A stretch of DNA of 64,000 bases from Pachyseris speciosa. Lineage: Eukaryota; Cnidaria; Anthozoa; Scleractinia; Pachyseridae. A program made the translations under genes and the position numbers. Shown here one piece after another: positions 34,070 to 44,260 of the stretch (within the stretch, counting starts at the first letter, position 1; every line of letters begins with the position of its first letter). The stretch lies in assembly GCA_016490735.1 (NCBI GenBank), contig JAEMWC010001409.1:85001-149000 (forward strand), written 5' to 3'. The notes under the pieces were generated by a model, which worked only from the letters and a program-made list of their open reading frames with translations, had not been told where the DNA came from and did no database searches.

Positions 34070-34666
34070 TTATCTCCCATGGCCATAATAAAATTTCCTC
34101 TTAATAGATTTTCTGATATTTAGAAACTCTAATATATGTTTAAGCTCTGTTGGTGCTCTGTGGTGTCTGGAAAGAGAGTACTTTTGGAGGAATTGCGAAA
34201 TTGATCGAGCTTGTTTTTTATGTTTCTCAAAATGGCCGACAGGCAACATAGTAGAGCCACTAATTTCTAGTTGTTTGTAGAAGTCAAAATATTATAACAG
34301 CATTTGTTAGAAAGTAAAGGAATAGCCCTACCTCCTGGTGGAATGTCGTTTGAATTGGCTCACGTTCACTCTAGAAATAGAGTCATATTTGTCGGCCATT
34401 TCAGAGTAAAATGTTTGCTCAAAACTAGGGTTGGAGGCGGGTATGAATAAATTGTGGTTACCATGACAACGATACATCTGGTGACTCTTATATGGCCATT
34501 TTCGTTCATCCCCCAAGGCAACCTACTTCCACCCAAGAAATGAAGGGGGGTTAAAAATTTCAACCTTTGCTTCACTTTCTCAGAGACGTCCTCTTAAAAC
34601 AAGGAGTGAATATTTTTTGCCCTTTTCAGAAACTTAAGGAAAAAAAAAATATGCTCTCTTCTTGGA

Positions 34667-34707
34667 CCAATCAATATTCAGTAATTTCGCCCTGTATGTT
34701 ATAAATA
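34667..34707 (+). promoter_or_regulatory. Core promoter of block 2 (CCAAT and TATAAATA)
   Basis: CCAAT at 34,667-34,671 and TATAAATA at 34,700-34,707, followed by 'atttagcgctgcacagg'. The spacing and surrounding words are the same as in blocks 1 and 3. The long-inverted-repeat transposon ends only 74 bp upstream of the CCAAT motif, so any more distal promoter elements have been displaced by about 4.6 kb. Confidence 0.6.
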
Positions 34708-34828
34708 ATTTAGCGCTGCACAGGAAAACAGAATAATTAATGACTCGCACGTTTAAATATTGCTTTAACTTTTGAAAGACCGTCCACGATAATAGGAAGA
34801 CTTAGGGAACTTATGAGGAACTAAGGCC

Positions 34829-34898
34829 ATGGTTTCTATAAAGGGATTTGTTTTCCTTGCGTGGATTTCGTTTGGAATGTGCTCACTACTGCATGCAA
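34829..34898 (+). CDS. Signal-peptide first exon, copy 2
   Basis: ATG in 'aaggccatggtt' with 23 codons (MVSIKGFVFLAWISFGMC, then SLLHA) plus one phase-1 base. It ends in donor A|GTGAGT at 34,899, where copy 3 has G|GTGAGT, so the last exonic base has mutated and the donor is slightly weaker. The frame is open and hydrophobic as expected for a secretion signal. No partner exon was recognised in block 2. Confidence 0.65.
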
Positions 34899-36265
34899 GT
34901 GAGTTTCATCAACTTTATAAGTTAATCTTGCGCGATGTTACCTGTAGTTTGTTAATAGGTCATATGCTTAAGGCAAAATATATTAAAAGGAACACCTTAT
35001 ACGTGATGTAATCCGAATTAAACCAGCAAAGATTGTTCGTTTTAGTCCACAAGCGCTTTTTGTGGTCTCTGTGGGGGACTAATAACAAAAGCAGGTTTAA
35101 GGTATAAATTCAATCATTGACATCCAGGGTTCCAATATGTACACGGAATAGACTATGTCGGTGTTCAGTGTTTTCAGCTTAAATTTAACTGTTCCTGTAC
35201 TGGAGTAGTAAATTTCAGACCAACTTCACCGGATCTGAGACGGAAAATAATGTATGAAAACTTTGGTAATTGTCCTCAATAAACATTCACAGTGAATTCT
35301 CGTTATTCCAGTGTTTCGCAAGAAGTGTCTAGTAACGGTCGACCGTTTAGCATACTGCTAAGTAAAGACTTAGCTTAGATATCGTGCCTGGGAGCATAAG
35401 CAGGCTTAGACAGGTCACTCACCAGCTGCAGGTATACCGATTTTCAAATTTGACCTCCTTCAAAAATATCTTTATAAAAATAAAAGTCGAAAAGATATTT
35501 GTATTTCACAATAGACGATACCTCAGTCTTCATTTTTCTTAGGCATCAATATTGCATTTTCCGGGTAACTTAACTCGTCTTTATGGTTGTAAAACACGAA
35601 GCACACATACAAATGTTTTAATTTACTCAATTCCACAGACTGGTGATCAACTCTTTCGCACTGACCACAACAGGAACAGACTTCCCAGAAATCATAACTT
35701 CATATATTGTTCGCAAGATCAATAAAAATAAATCCTATACAATATAATACAAATTGCAATATATGTGCTCTTGCCAGGTTTTATAGCGTTGTCTTTCTAA
35801 GTAAAAATAGATATTTATTTGGAAAATCGAAAACTCTCGCTTTGCAGCTTTTTCATTGGAACTGGAAATTATCCGTGACCAATTATTTTTTTAGTGTTGA
35901 TAAAACGAGTCTGTTTTTCAATACAAATTACAGGGACAAATTTGCATAAAAGCCATATGTTATACAAACAAATATGACAAAAATAAGACCTTCTTGAAAT
36001 GGCCATACATCTTAAAATGGCATTTTACCGATTTCTCGTTGGTATATGCATATGATTTAGACGTAATATTAATATAACTGCAACTGGCGAAAACTGAAAA
36101 TTTGAGCCCTCCGATCATACAGCCCAAACAAAGTGGTCGCCTGCTTCTCTTTCAGTCAACATGCCAGACAGTGACTATTGAGGAGGGAAACTCTAAATAG
36201 CTCGAAATACTATTTATAGCGGAGCTCCGACGGCCCAAAGGGCCGTCAAGCGGAGCACCATACCT

Positions 36266-36297
<32 letters not shown>

Positions 36298-36356
36298 AAA
36301 ATGGCTAGCGGTATTGCTCGTGGGCGCGTACGCACAACGACGACGACGACGGAGTC

Positions 36357-36387
<31 letters not shown>

Positions 36388-36739
36388 CATAAAAATCCAA
36401 CATGGCGGCCATACTCCACCTGGCCCAGCTGACCAGCTACTTTACAGCGTACATCTTTGATACTGGACATCCATCTTATAGCCAATTGACACCTGTCAAA
36501 CAAGGTATCTGCTGACCAGTGTAACGTGACCATATCGCGGGCTCAAGTTAAGACCTCATCGAGGTCAGCTGTTTTTTTGAAGTTGACCGCTGACCAGGTA
36601 CTTGCTTTCGATTGGATCGCAGGCTCAAGTCAAGTGTGGGACACCCAAACCAAATCGAGGCCGTTAAAATTTTTCGCGCGCTTTCTGCGGCTGGTAATTT
36701 CACATTCAGTTGGTTTCTTTATTTTGAGCAAAACAACTT

Positions 36740-37440
36740 CATCTTCTTCGATCGAAGTTTGTTTTTCGCGTAAAAAGCATAAAGATCAAGAACTTGTCAA
36801 AAGATACTCCGGAAGGTGAATTTTCAAGTGATGAAAGGAAGGACGGAAGATTTTTCTCAGGAAAAGCTTCAAAGATTGTGCGGTTGAAAACAGTATAATT
36901 CAACGCTTCAAGGGCTTTCACTTCACCGCGGCATCTTGCATCTCACCAAGAAAAGTCACTTAACAGTTCACCGGTATTAATGGGAGGAATGAGTAGCTCA
37001 AACACTGTGGAAGAAGCTCTTTCTTTGGACAAACCGTTTGCTATTTTTGCGGATGCCTGTTTTTACTTTACTGAAGCTTACGCATTTTCAAGTGGTAGAA
37101 ACCTCTACAACACAGGACAGTGAGGTAAATTAAATAAATAGAAGCTTAACATTTGGTTTAATCGTTGTTACTTTTGTTCAGGAATGAAACTTGTATTTTT
37201 CTCTCGAATGGATATAAATAACAATCATCTGTACTCGTTATGGACGCAAAGAAGTAGTTGAATTGTTTGTTTGTTTTGTTACGTTGTTTTCTTTGCAAGC
37301 GAACGAGTGTTTTTACTCGGCTTGGCTGACTGTTTTTCGACCTTGGTTCCTCACAGTAGCGTTAAGAAACTTTTGCCCTTATCTTATCAACACGTAATCG
37401 CAATGAGTCCTCGTAAAATTAAGCATTAAAGGGGGAGACT
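36740..37440 (-). repeat. Dispersed repeat family R, minus-strand copy
   Basis: Inverse of the 5,440-6,060 copy, with 'gcggcatcttgcatctcacc', 'gtagaaacctctacaacacagg', 'aagaagtagttgaattg' and 'cttggctgactgtttttcg'. It is one of the longest copies in the window. Confidence 0.7.
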
Positions 37441-37653
37441 CGAGCTCGAGTAAAAATAAAAAATCCGATCAAATGCATGTGCATGTGCACTTCTCAAAAT
37501 CTGACATTAAGTTGTCAAAATGCTGCCAAAACAGTCAAAACCCAGCGCGCTTCACTTCGTCAAGTCTTTAAGAGATCTTCGTGGAAAGCAGCCTGTAAAC
37601 AACAATTAAGTTTCGCCGTCTTTAAACATGTCGTTTGTTTGTACCGTTAAGAA

Positions 37654-37884
37654 TCAGCGTTTGGATGTTAAAAACAGCGAAATGGGTTGACTGGCTGGCT
37701 GGTTTTGATAAATTTTAAAGTGGACGGGTCTGCGAGAGAAATGCTCGTTTGGTTTGGCAAGCGCTTTCTTCGTTATCTGGATGATGTTTTGCCACTGAGA
37801 ATCATTAATTGAAGAAGGTTGTTCGGAAGACATGGGAAGTAACAGTAAAACCATCAAAGCACTTAAGTGTTTTATGTAAGCCAA
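37654..37884 (-). CDS. Short frame with signal-peptide-like start
   Basis: Begins MAYIKHLSALMVLLLLPMSS, resembling a secretion signal, followed by an ordinary stretch (NDSQWQNIIQITKKALAKPN). It lies immediately upstream of the minus-strand family R copy and inside the composite insertion. No family was recognised. It may be an exon carried within the repeat or a chance frame. Confidence 0.2.
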   Translation of the reverse strand: MAYIKHLSALMVLLLLPMSSEQPSSINDSQWQNIIQITKKALAKPNEHFSRRPVHFKIYQNQPASQPISLFLTSKR

Positions 37885-38318
37885 GGAAAGATTTTGTGGG
37901 AAATGGCTCTATTATTTAGCTCTGTCGCATTCCGAGTGATTGCTGTCTCAGTGATTCCTGTTGACTGCTCTAAACGATCAGGTACGGACCTCTTTTTTGT
38001 CTTTTCTACGGACATTTATGTCAAATCTGCTAAGGAAATTTTCTAGCTGCACCTTCTCCAAGAATCTTCGAAGAAATATTATTCATATTGTGCTTTGTTT
38101 TCTTGTAATAAGTCTTATGTTTGTTGTTATATTGTTTCTGAACCGCGGTCAATTCCTGTTGACTGCTGTAAACGAAGAGTTTGTACCCTTTATTTTTTTT
38201 CTAGGGGCATTTATGTCAAAATAAATACCGATTTTCCTAGCTTAATCATAAAAATTACAATTTCCTCGATTGTGATTGGTTTAAAAAGCTCCTATTTTCC
38301 ACTAATTCACGTGCCAAG

Positions 38319-38385
38319 TTGTTATCGGACAGTTTGTTATTGGACACTTTGTTATTGGACAGTTTGTTATCGGACAGTCCAATAA
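38319..38385 (+). repeat. Short tandem repeat (unit about 17 bp, four copies)
   Basis: Four copies of tTGTTAT(C/T)GGACA(G/C)T. Next to it, 'aa(a/c)caatcacattcaaagt' is repeated twice at about 38,385-38,450. Confidence 0.75.
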
Positions 38386-38573
38386 GCCAATCACATTCAA
38401 AGTAGTATTTTAAATCAACCAATCACATTCAAAGTTGTAGTTTAAATCAATCAATCACAACCTTGGTTACAATCAGCATACATTTGATCGCAGTCAATTT
38501 CAGAGCGACATTAAACAATTTACGCTTCCTTTGTCAGTCTTCCTCTTTTCTCGGAAATTGTAATTTTCATGAT

Positions 38574-38594
38574 TAATTGGTAATAAGACTTTGT

Positions 38595-38625
<31 letters not shown>

Positions 38626-38724
38626 GATAAACAAATCGGACTCCCGCTGCGCGGTCGTCCGATTTTGTTATTACTCGTATGATTACAGACTGAATTGGAC
38701 TCCACTCAGTCCTATTACCATTAC
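38574..38724. repeat. Near-perfect 150-bp palindrome (foldback MITE)
   Basis: The two halves (38,574-38,649 and 38,650-38,724) are inverse copies, sharing 'taat.ggtaata.gact', 'tccaattc.gtctgtaatcata' and 'atcggac' and meeting at a GC-rich centre (cgctgcgcgg). A related fragment is at 32,730-32,850. Confidence 0.8.
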
Positions 38725-38753
38725 TTATCAGTACAAGCTATTTTAATTACTAG

Positions 38754-38990
38754 CTAGTCTTGTTTAATTTCTCCACCTTCTCCTTCTTCGAGCAAACACT
38801 CGCCGGCATCGTACTTTGTTCGCTTGCAGTGTTTTTGTTTTTTTATCCGCTTTGAATCCCTTGACGCTTTCATATCAAAGTAGTTAGACTCAAGAATGTC
38901 CGTCTTTTTTTTTTTTTTTTTTCTTTTTTGCAAACGTTTACTATCGAAAACTCTTCGTTTTCCCTGCTGCTGCTCAATTGTTTTGGACAC
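38754..38990 (-). CDS. Lysine-rich unrecognised frame
   Basis: The frame has a central run of six lysines between DSKRLQKR and TDILESNYFDMKASRDSK and an acidic end (LLEEGEGGEIKQD). The basic run comes from a T-rich tract. It may be a remnant of an element gene, with no domain recognised. Confidence 0.2.
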   Translation of the reverse strand: MSKTIEQQQGKRRVFDSKRLQKRKKKKKKTDILESNYFDMKASRDSKRIKKQKHCKRTKYDAGECLLEEGEGGEIKQD

Positions 38991-39104
38991 AAATTAAACT
39001 GGCCCAAATAAACTCTTGCGAAGTTGCTCGGTGAGAGTGTGCAGCTCCGATTCTAGGCTTGGCATGGCTAAATATATATAGGGCCTTCAGCTTTTCTTTT
39101 TTAA

Positions 39105-39530
39105 TCGCTGCATACCAGACTGGAATGGTGTTCCATCGAACATCATGCATGCACCTTCTTTAAGCAGTTTTAAGTCCTATCTATTACATTATTAGTGTCA
39201 ATTTTAAATCAGATGTAGCTTGTGAGTGACAAGTATGTAATTTAATTAGGTTTGCTTTGGATTACTTCATGATTTTTGGTCTCAATCTCAAATCAGGGGT
39301 GACTTGTAAGAGACAAGTATTTGATTTAATTTGATTAGGTTAGCTTTGGGCCACGTTTAAATTTCACCTCCTTGTTTTTAGAATGTGTAATATTAGATAA
39401 TATTCTTTGTATGGGAATTTAGTTTCTCCCGATTATTCTCCAGTCATGCACTTTTTTGTTTTGTAGCAACTTAGTTGTATTCACATGACAAAGTATTATT
39501 AAACTTAAAACTTAAAATTAAACTTAAAGT
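39105..39530 (+). mobile_element. 3' end of a non-LTR retrotransposon (Jockey/CR1-like)
   Basis: Translation near 39,108-39,188 gives CIPDWNGVPSNIMHAPSLSS, then FKSYLLHY and a stop. This matches the WN-LP ... A-S-L--FKS pattern that ends ORF2 of Jockey/CR1/L2-type LINEs. The 3' UTR contains two imperfect direct repeats ('caaatcag.tg.a.cttgt.ag.gacaagtat') at about 39,208 and 39,293 and finishes in an AAACTTAAA-type tail. It is strongly 5' truncated, as usual for LINE insertions. Confidence 0.7.
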
Positions 39531-40665
39531 AAGCTCTTTCTCATCAATGTACACATCCTTTGGATTTCCTCCTCCTGCATACAGTCTTTCAATTAATTTT
39601 ATTAGTAGCTGGTCACACCAATCTTGTGGGATGTTTGGATGACATTTGGCATTAATGTTTAATGGAATCTCTGATGTTTGATGAAGTATGTTAAGATCAA
39701 GTTAAGATGGCTAACGGATTTCCAGCACTTTTGCTTTGATGAATCACCTTGATAGTGGTATCAACCAAATGCCCAAAATATTGTTATCAAGTTGTTTGGT
39801 CTTGCACTTAACTGGCCAGAAGAGCAGCTGGATTTCTTTTTGAAAACACTGTAGGTGCATTGAGTGATGAGCTTAATGTTAGCAAGCAGTTTTTTTTTTT
39901 GTGATAGTAAGGTCAAGAAGTAATTGATCAAAATAAATATCTTGGTCTTAATTCATGGCATCTGAATATTTTTATTGATTTCCACGTATCTTTCTTTCAT
40001 AATTTTTGTGAGGCATACATATATCCAGAGGATACACAATTTCCGATTTCTGACTGTCTCATGGGAGGCTGTGGATAATTGAAATTGCATTCATTATGAA
40101 GTGATGATCTGAATTACTATATATCTGATGTGATACTGATTCCAAGGAGCAATCACCAGGCTTCTCCACCAATTTCTAGTGGCTCTAAACCATACCTAAG
40201 TAGCTAAGTATGTAACTAAGTTGCCTACAGTTGAACGGGGAAACAGACCTGTCCTTAGGTATTGCTCTAAGATGTTAAGAAATGTTTTGTTTTAAAAATT
40301 TATAGATGAAAACTAGCTTTGCAGGTTCTTTTTTACACAAGGTATTAAAGATTATTTTTAAAAAAACCTACCTCAATAATTTTATTTTGCTTTTTTAACA
40401 TCTCCAAACTCAGTTTGGAAAGGAATTTTTATTACCTTACTCAATAGAACGCTTGTTCTTAGGAGGGGTGAGGGTCCAAATTCGTAAAAGGGGATTCATA
40501 TCTGCTAGCAGTTCTGGACTAGGGGGTCCAAATCCACTGTGCCACTGGCTCAGATCACCTTTCCATACTATTTTCTACAGCATTGGGTCTGTCGCTTGAG
40601 TGAGGTCAGATGGGTGATCTGACAAGCAGACTATATGTAAATGCCAGTAGAAAAAGAATGCTTTT
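39531..40665. other. Remainder of the composite insertion
   Basis: AT-rich, with no gene or clear repeat boundary recognised. Confidence 0.4.
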
Positions 40666-41884
40666 GGAGCTCCGCTTTTAGGCTTGGCTGAATATATATA
40701 TTTTAGATTTATAACACCAATGTTCAGTCTGCAATTTGTAATATCGCGTCACTTAAACTTGGCAATATCTGCTCGGGATAAAACTAACATTCTTCATCAG
40801 TGTGATACATGACCGGTGCTAAGACAAAACTCGCTAAACTGATGTGGCTTTATTTCCAAACTCCGAGGAATCAGTTCTTGCCGTAGAAAAAACGTTAGTT
40901 GTCTCCCCTTCTTGTCCTAATAGATACATAGTTGTTTACGTTTTACTCATTTCATGCTGGTAGGTTTTGTGCTGCTATGCACATTCAATAAACGGAGCGA
41001 CTTAGAATTTAATAACCGTCAAAATTGTAGCGCGCTGATTGGTCCATGGCTGTCCTCTTTTTAGGGTACGGGCGATAAAAATGACATCACAAGTAACTTA
41101 AAATACAGCAATTTGTAGCTCGTATCCTACTTATTTGCCATTGATATATTATATCAATTCATAAAGTTCACTCTTCTACCAACAAGAATAGCATATTCAT
41201 TATTTAGACGTAGTAATAATATATCTGCAACTGGGTGAAACTAAGAAGTTGAGCCCTTCTATCACACAACCCACATAAAGTGGTCACCTTCAATCCTTAC
41301 GGTGTAAAATTGAAATAAGAAACTCTAATAGCTCGAACTTATGTTTATAAGTTAAGAATCCACCAATGGTCTGCAGTTTGTCAGAATTCGTCACTAAGGA
41401 ATATCTGCTTGGGGGGAAAAATAACCTGGGAGGGTCCATAAAATCTCTGTAAGTTTGAACGTTTACAGTTATGTACTTGCATGTGCTTTTCATCCGACAC
41501 CAAGGTTTATCGCTGCTATGAATATTTATTAAACGGGGCGATTTAGGATTTTATAATAACTGTCAAACTTCTCGCGCTCTGGTTGGTTCATGGCTATCGT
41601 TTTTAAGAGTGCGGACGAGGAAAATGACATCAAAAGTAACGCAAGGCATGGGAAATTTGCATTTTGTTGCTGCTCGAAGACCTTTGCTTGTTCCTTAACA
41701 ATGAATTTTGGAGTCGGAAGTACTTTCAGTTTCCCGTTTGCAGTTTGTACATTAGTCAAGACATGTCTGACAAGGAACTGCTTTAACATGTCGATGAAAT
41801 GGAAGAATAGAACCGAAATAAATTGGTAGTCGGCGCGGCTGTCGCGAAGAGCAGCAACTCCTTGCCAAAGTAAACACGATGCTT

Positions 41885-41965
41885 AACAGCAATATATTTG
41901 TTAGCTGGTTAGATAGTATTTGGAAACTAAACTGTTTTCAAAGAACCTATATGCCTTATTACCCA
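41885..41965 (+). pseudogene. Relic of the 3' end of a fibrinogen-like exon in block 2
   Basis: The words 'cagcaatatatttgttag.tggtt' and 'ggaaactaaactgttttcaaa.aacc.tatatgccttatta' align with the final codons and 3' UTR of the fibrinogen-like pseudogene (15,770-15,843) and of gene A (8,850-8,905). The rest of the exon is gone. A shorter trace ('ctaaactgttttcaa') is in block 1 at 22,014-22,028. Each block thus retains a first exon and the tail of a last exon, suggesting decayed tandem gene copies. Confidence 0.65.
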
Positions 41966-42340
41966 TCCACCTCTCCTCTCTCATAAAAATAATGTATTAG
42001 CGCTGCAAACTTAGTTACTTGATTGTCGCGGTGAGCTTTAAAAACTTCCCCCCTTTTCAACATCCTAAGTTAATTATTTTGAATTCTTAGACACAAAAGA
42101 GTATCATGAAACGCTTCCCTGAAAGTCGAAGAGGGCTTCCATGCTTTCCAGCTTTAACTTGGAATCTCCTCGAGTAAGAAAAGCCAGGATACATGTATAT
42201 TAGCAACTTGCAATTCAGTTTCTGGGCTAAAGCCTGCCATTAGATAGCCTTTAATTAAAACCTTATTTTGTAAGTAAAACGAGCAGATTTATTTTGTTTA
42301 AATAGAAAAGAGAATATTACTGAACCGAAGAACGTAAATT

Positions 42341-43429
42341 TACTTGTTAAAGGTGTGACGTGAGTCCAGCGGTTTCCCTTAAGACACACCACAATAGGAG
42401 GGAAAAACAAAACGTGACATACAAACTCCTTCCCACAATCACACAACACACCACCATGAATTAAAACAACTTATATTTAATGGAACAGAAAAAAAAAGTG
42501 TAAACACGGCAAAAAAATTTACTACTAAGACAACGTAACCTCTAAAGATAATAGTAATAAATTACAAGAATATTTTAAAGTAAAATAACGTACTAAATTA
42601 AATCCTACAATTAAATCTAAGTATTTACAAGAATATTTACACTATATAATGTTTCACTCAGTTCTGTTCTTTTCTGTCCTTTTCCTTTTGACCGCTCCTG
42701 CCCGACTCGCAACCACACCGACAACCAAACACAATAAACTAACCGCAACTTTCCCGTATGACTTCTCCTTAAACTTCTTCGCAAACTCCTTCTTCTACAA
42801 GTTCCTTGCTGCACAGTACTCCTTGCTGTCCTTCCGAACTTTCCACGGACGCCAAGGACACTCTTCACTCGCCCAACTCTTCTGTGACTCTGACTTCTGT
42901 GACTCTTCTCTGCACCACACTGGCTCAGGCGGTACCCGACTAGTGAATCTAGCCGCGACAATGATTCGCCCCTGCTATCGACTTTTAGCAGTGAACAAGC
43001 TCTCCTTCTCTTCTTTCTCCTTCCTTAACTTTTTCTCCGCAATCCAAGCCCCTTACCTTCGTGAGTTACACGCACTGGACCGAACCTTCTCACTCTCACC
43101 ACATTTTGTAACTTACATTTATATATGAATACTAAATGTTTTACAATTAACACTTTACATGCATACTTATTCAAAAACACGGTATCTTACAACATTCCTA
43201 CATTTGCAACACTATACTAAATTAACACTAAAAGAACAATAAACTTACAGGCTTTTTAAAATGAGGGACTAAGTTACAATACAGCTCTAATTACGAACTA
43301 CACTACAATGTTGAACAAACACTAGATAATTAACACTAGGACCATACGAAATACTAAAAACCGAAAAACTGAAACAAAAAGCTAAAAACAAAAACAAATC
43401 ATCACAAAAGGGTGTAGACAAGCAGAAAG
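42341..43429. other. Unresolved insertion between blocks 2 and 3
   Basis: About 1.1 kb with no counterpart at the block 1/2 junction. It contains a pyrimidine-rich stretch (42,650-43,090) with a long open frame on the plus strand (159 codons, begins MFHSVLFFSVLFLL) and one on the minus strand. Neither is recognised and both are compositionally biased. The edges could be a solo LTR-like TG...CA pair (TGTTAAAGG ... GTAGACA), but no target duplication was found. Confidence 0.35.
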
Positions 43430-44260
43430 AACTGAAACTCAATATAATGTAACTTTCACTAAAAAAGAAAACAAAACGAAACAAAAACAAAAGTGTTACT
43501 CCACATTATACAACAAAGCATGAAGGAGTTAAAGTACGTCTTGACTGAAAAAAATAATAATAAATAAAGGTGATGTTATTTCTATATCTCTTGCTTATTA
43601 TCCAAACCATGTAAATTCCCGTGATTCTGAATATCAATTTTTTTGTGTATTAAACATTCATTAAACACAAAGTTGTTTTATTACGACTCAAGGAAGCAAG
43701 CAAGCAAGCAAGTAAGCAAACAAATAGAAACTGAATATTCACGGGACAAAGACGCGAAAAAGAAAAAGAAAAGTGAAATAAGCTGGCTGTGACTTTGCGT
43801 CTTCAGTCGGAACACCACGGCATTCATTCCTAAGTGATAGTAGCCCTCGCGAGGTCACTTGTATAAGAAACAAGATCGATGAAAATGCAGCAAATAACAC
43901 ATAACAGAAAGAACTGTTTCTGACTACGAAACAATAGTTGAAACGGGACCTATAAACAATACCGCTGTTATAGAACAAATGATTCAAAGGCAAATTAGGA
44001 TTAATCCTCTATTCTGATAAGTCCTTCACCCTATGCGTAGCATGGAATGATTATTTTTTTTCGAATGCTCATATTAAAGTAACCTTTCCTCAATGGAACT
44101 GCATACATCCGATGTATCTTTGAATGTACGTATTTATTCTCCGTTTACGTTCCTTTCGTGCACACGAAAACTGCGTTTTTGGGCACCAAAACCAAATGTT
44201 TTGGAAACGGGTTCCAGAGTGGAGATGTTTGAAAACGCCTGCTTGTTGTATTCGTGTGGG

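Larger units (their letters stand above)
29971..34593. mobile_element. 4,623-bp TTAA-flanked element with about 530-bp inverted ends
   Basis: Flanked by TTAA at 29,967-29,970 and 34,594-34,597. Block 3 near 47,940-47,960 ('ggcccttaaaaccgggag') preserves the empty site. The inverted termini begin GAGCAGGTCTCTGAGAAAG (left) and GAGGACGTCTCTGAGAAAG (right, inverted). They run about 530 bp, covering roughly 29,971-30,505 and 34,070-34,593, with good similarity throughout. No transposase was recognised inside. The interior holds a nested foldback (31,383-31,691), an unrecognised frame (31,700-31,940) and other repeats. TTAA targeting suggests a piggyBac or Kolobok relative, probably mobilised in trans. 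Confidence 0.85.
36219..40702. mobile_element. Composite 4.5-kb insertion with GCGGAGCTCC inverted termini
   Basis: Blocks 1 (about 20,935) and 3 (about 49,180) are continuous here, whereas block 2 is interrupted between 'aatactatttata' and 'atttataacacc'. The left end reads GCGGAGCTCCGACGGCCC. The right side carries GGAGCTCCGC in inverse at about 40,666-40,675, followed by 'ttttaggcttggct' and a TA-rich tail. Similar end fragments lie at about 39,050 and 9,150-9,200. Inside are a minus family R copy, short tandem repeats, a palindrome and a LINE 3' end, so several nested events occurred. The exact target duplication is not resolved (ATTTATA is possible). Confidence 0.6.
22829..42340 (+). repeat. 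Tandem block copy 2, expanded by nested insertions
   Basis: Homologous to blocks 1 and 3 but stretched to about 19.5 kb by four readable insertions: a SINE (23,232-23,509), a TTAA-flanked Kolobok-like element (24,842-29,858), a TTAA-flanked element with long inverted ends (29,971-34,593) and a composite insertion (about 36,219-40,702). Removing them leaves about 5 kb, the size of copy 1. The block begins with A-rich sequence 'acgcaatataatttt' also found at 43,439. Confidence 0.85.

Noticed and set aside
42649..43128. 159-codon plus-strand frame as a gene
   Set aside because: Pyrimidine-rich composition, no domain, no splice context, and located in a block-junction insertion. Kept only as an unresolved region.
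42335..43429. Solo LTR between blocks 2 and 3
   Set aside because: TG...CA ends can be proposed, but flanking bases (ttact and agcag) do not form a target duplication, and no internal LTR landmarks were identified.
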